Source: JAHDNZ01 sp036721855 (GTDB taxonomy: Bacteria > Bacillota > DTU065). Taken from it: a stretch of DNA of 6,290 bases. The notes beneath the pieces were generated by a model. It searched no databases, was not told the origin of the DNA, and worked only from the letters and a program-made list of their open reading frames with translations. Position 1 is the first letter of the stretch. The number at the start of each line of letters is the position of its first letter. The stretch spans positions 1 through 6,290 of the forward strand of contig DAIMKF010000056.1 of assembly GCA_036721855.1 (NCBI GenBank), given 5' to 3'. This document shows positions 5,336-6,290 of the stretch, one piece after another. Position numbers and translations under genes: made by a program.

Positions 5336-5579
5336 ATTTTCACCTCCCAAGAAGAACACTAACTGAAAATAATTTTACCCACTATAAAATAGGTAAATTA
5401 CGTTTACATAAATTCGCCAACCAGCTCAAAACTCTCTTGGCTAAACTCTGGTTTCTCATATCTTGGCCTTGGTTTTCACATCTAATCATGCAATTAGATT
5501 TGTTGGTTTAGAGCATTTAACAATAGTCTTATCGCTAATTCTTGCAAGGCTTATTTAGGCTCGAGCCTGTCTATTCTTG
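5336..5579 (-). promoter_or_regulatory. Structured secE-rplK intergenic region, possible rplK leader; nusG absent
   Basis: No NusG-like reading frame or remnant is visible in the 244 bases where nusG normally sits. Elements seen, read along the minus strand: a 12-bp perfect palindrome AGGCTCGAGCCT (5557-5568); a weak promoter candidate TTGCAA (5542-5547), 16 bp, TATTGT (5520-5525); an inverted repeat ATCTAAT-N6-ATTAGAT (5480-5499); and two hairpins that share one arm, GTAAA-N5-TTTAC (5393-5407) and TTTACC-N12-GGTAAA (5374-5397), just upstream of the rplK ribosome binding site. rplK leaders are sites of L1 feedback in several bacteria, so an L1- or L11-responsive leader is possible, but I do not recognise the L1-binding consensus. 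A 35-codon open stretch (MIRCENQGQDMRNQ..., about 5388-5492) has no clear ribosome binding site and is probably chance. Confidence 0.4.
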
Positions 5580-5789
5580 CTATTTAGTAAGGAATTTGAA
5601 CCCAGCAGAAAAGCCCAGGTCAACAAGGCCAATAAATAAGGCAACAATAAGGCTGATCACAATAACAATAATGGTATAATTAATTAGCTCTTTTCGATTA
5701 GGCCAAACTACTTTACGTAGTTCGGTTTTAATCTCGCGAAAAAACTTACCAACACCAGTATTGCTTGTTTTTTTTACGTTGGCCTTCAA
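5580..5789 (-). CDS. secE: Preprotein translocase subunit SecE
   Basis: SecE is the small essential clamp of the SecYEG protein-conducting channel in the cytoplasmic membrane. The 69-aa product is the short, one-helix form usual outside enterobacteria. A basic N-terminus leads into the conserved amphipathic segment FFREIKTELRKVVWPNRKEL (16-35), then one hydrophobic membrane span (about 39-58, INYTIIVIVISLIVALFIGL region) and a short tail. The start is the TTG at 5787-5789, six bases after AGGGGGG; no ATG is available in frame nearby. It follows rpmG by 33 bp, probably in one transcript. A nusG partner normally follows; here rplK comes next after 244 bp. Confidence 0.95.
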   Translation of the reverse strand: MKANVKKTSNTGVGKFFREIKTELRKVVWPNRKELINYTIIVIVISLIVALFIGLVDLGFSAGFKFLTK

Positions 5790-5822
5790 AGCAATCCCCC
5801 CTGTGCGGACGCTATACGCTAA

Positions 5823-5972
5823 CTATTTTGTTTCCTTATGAGCAGTATGTTCGCGACAAGCTGGACAGAACTTTTTAAATTCAAGCCTGTCAGGATTGTG
5901 ATTCTTATTTTTAGAAGTTCTATAGTTGCGTCTGCCGCATTTAGTACATTCTAAATTAATGTCTACACGCAT
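5823..5972 (-). CDS. rpmG: 50S ribosomal protein L33 (zinc-binding form)
   Basis: L33 is a small protein of the large subunit near the E site. The 49-aa product MRVDINLECTKCGRRNY... has both CxxC pairs (Cys9/Cys12 and Cys36/Cys39), so it is the zinc-ribbon (C+) paralogue; many Firmicutes also encode a cysteine-free copy used under zinc limitation. I chose the ATG at 5970-5972 because family members begin MRV and 49 aa is the standard length. The frame stays open to a GTG at 6009-6011 (62 aa), but those 13 extra residues are not L33-like. The chosen start has only a weak AGGT 13 bases upstream; the strong ribosome binding site further up serves a 7-codon ORF (5984-6007). It is the first gene behind the promoter at 6051-6079. 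Confidence 0.93.
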   Translation of the reverse strand: MRVDINLECTKCGRRNYRTSKNKNHNPDRLEFKKFCPACREHTAHKETK

Positions 5973-5983
5973 CAGAGTACGGC

Positions 5984-6007
5984 TTACCTGATATGCAGGC
6001 TCACCAT
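5984..6007 (-). other. Candidate 7-codon upstream ORF in the rpmG leader
   Basis: ATG at 6005-6007 encodes MVSLHIR and stops at TAA (5984-5986), 11 bases before the rpmG start. AAAGG lies 7 bases upstream, a better ribosome binding site than that of rpmG itself. That region can pair: GCAGG (minus strand, 6011-6015) with CCTGC (5995-5999), so the site could be masked. It may couple translation into rpmG or be a chance ORF. Confidence 0.3.
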
Positions 6008-6050
6008 TCACCTGCCTTTCAAAGCACAGTTTTTAGAGCTGTACTGTTAA

Positions 6051-6079
6051 ACATTAGCATATAGCGGATTCAATGTCAA
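6051..6079 (-). promoter_or_regulatory. Sigma-A-type promoter for rpmG-secE and probably the downstream cluster
   Basis: On the minus strand a perfect -35 TTGACA (6074-6079) is followed after 17 bp by TAATGT (6051-6056), with TGC just before it as an extended -10. The predicted start is near 6044, giving a leader of about 70 bases before rpmG. It lies downstream of the tRNA terminator, so the cluster starts anew here. A second, weaker candidate is a TATAAT at 6106-6111 with a poor -35 (TGTTTT). Confidence 0.8.
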
Positions 6080-6185
6080 GATTTACGCCTTTTTCTCTAA
6101 CTCTTATTATAGACCATAAGCCAGCTAAAAAACAGCCGCTAGTTTTAAGATATTTCCTTTTTAGATACCTTAAACCGCATTTAAT

Positions 6186-6215
6186 AAAAAAAAGCTTGCA
6201 ACTATCTTGCAAGCT
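6186..6215 (-). terminator. Rho-independent terminator of the initiator tRNA transcript
   Basis: An exact 9-bp stem AGCTTGCAA/TTGCAAGCT (6207-6215 and 6193-6201) with a 5-base loop is followed by an eight-base T run on the minus strand. It begins 7 bases after the CCA end of the tRNA and separates that transcript from the rpmG promoter. Confidence 0.92.
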
Positions 6216-6222
6216 AATTATC

Positions 6223-6290
6223 TGGTTGCGGGGGCCGGACTTGAACCGACAACCTCCGGGTTATGAGCCCGACGAGCTTCCGATTGCTCC
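6223..6290 (-). tRNA. Initiator tRNA-fMet (CAT), 5' end cut by the window edge
   Basis: Read on the minus strand, 68 bases of a tRNA are present from about position 9 to the encoded CCA (6223-6225). The anticodon loop is CTCATAA, with anticodon CAT at 6263-6265. The anticodon stem carries the three consecutive G-C pairs (GGG/CCC) typical of initiator tRNA, and the T-arm GTCGG-TTCAAGT-CCGGC is intact. Position 72 is A, which fits an unpaired 1-72 end as required for formylation, but base 1 lies outside the window. It reads into the terminator just downstream. Confidence 0.95.

Noticed and set aside
5388..5492. A 35-codon minus-strand ORF between secE and rplK as a nusG remnant or new small gene
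   Set aside because: It has no NusG motif and no well-placed ribosome binding site, and it overlaps the hairpins next to rplK.
5329..5511. A 60-codon plus-strand ORF in the secE-rplK gap
   Set aside because: It runs antisense through the rplK leader, has no ribosome binding site, and its translation resembles nothing I know, including NusG.
5790..5822. A tRNA-Trp between rpmG and secE, as found in some Firmicutes
   Set aside because: The gap is only 33 bp and holds no tRNA.
5973..6011. A GTG start giving a 62-aa L33
   Set aside because: The extra residues are not L33-like, and the spacing of AAAGG to this GTG is too short; the standard 49-aa MRV start fits the family.

Overview
This looks like a chromosomal window from a low-G+C Firmicute (Clostridia or Negativicutes grade; I cannot name a genus). 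The reasons are strong AAGGAGG-type ribosome binding sites, frequent TTG and GTG starts, a Firmicutes-style L10 leader with a rho-independent attenuator, and the L33-SecE-L11-L1-L10-L7/L12 gene string. Every intact gene lies on the minus strand, so transcription runs from right to left.

Right to left: the window opens inside an initiator tRNA-fMet, which ends in a strong terminator. A good sigma-A-type promoter follows (TTGACA, 17 bp, TAATGT). Then come rpmG (zinc-binding L33), secE (translocon subunit), a structured gap of about 240 bp, rplK (L11), rplA (L1), the L10 leader with attenuator, rplJ (L10) and rplL (L7/L12). These genes supply the L11/L1 stalk, the L10-L12 stalk and one Sec translocon subunit. 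Regulation is probably by ribosomal-protein feedback: the L10 leader is clear, and an L1- or L11-responsive leader before rplK is only a possibility. The cluster differs from the common bacterial order in two ways. nusG, normally between secE and rplK, is absent. rplL is followed by two back-to-back terminators instead of running on into rpoB.

Left of rplL, from 1 to about 2860, lies an accessory segment. It is bounded by two perfect 34-bp direct repeats (2-35 and 2825-2858). Inside it are a frameshifted, internally deleted C-terminal remnant of an IS1634-like (IS4 superfamily) transposase on the plus strand, an intact 626-aa heparinase II/III-family protein on the minus strand, and an N-terminal helix-turn-helix remnant of an ISNCY-like transposase on the minus strand. 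The heparinase gene has its own upstream region, with several inverted and direct repeats, and its own downstream terminator. It therefore looks like an independently expressed insertion into the space between rplL and rpoB.

I found no CRISPR array, toxin-antitoxin pair, phage gene or clearly new system. The points most worth a second look are the missing nusG, the repeat-bounded heparinase island, the 8-nt complementarity between the L10-binding motif and the attenuator loop, and a tiny ORF just before rpmG.
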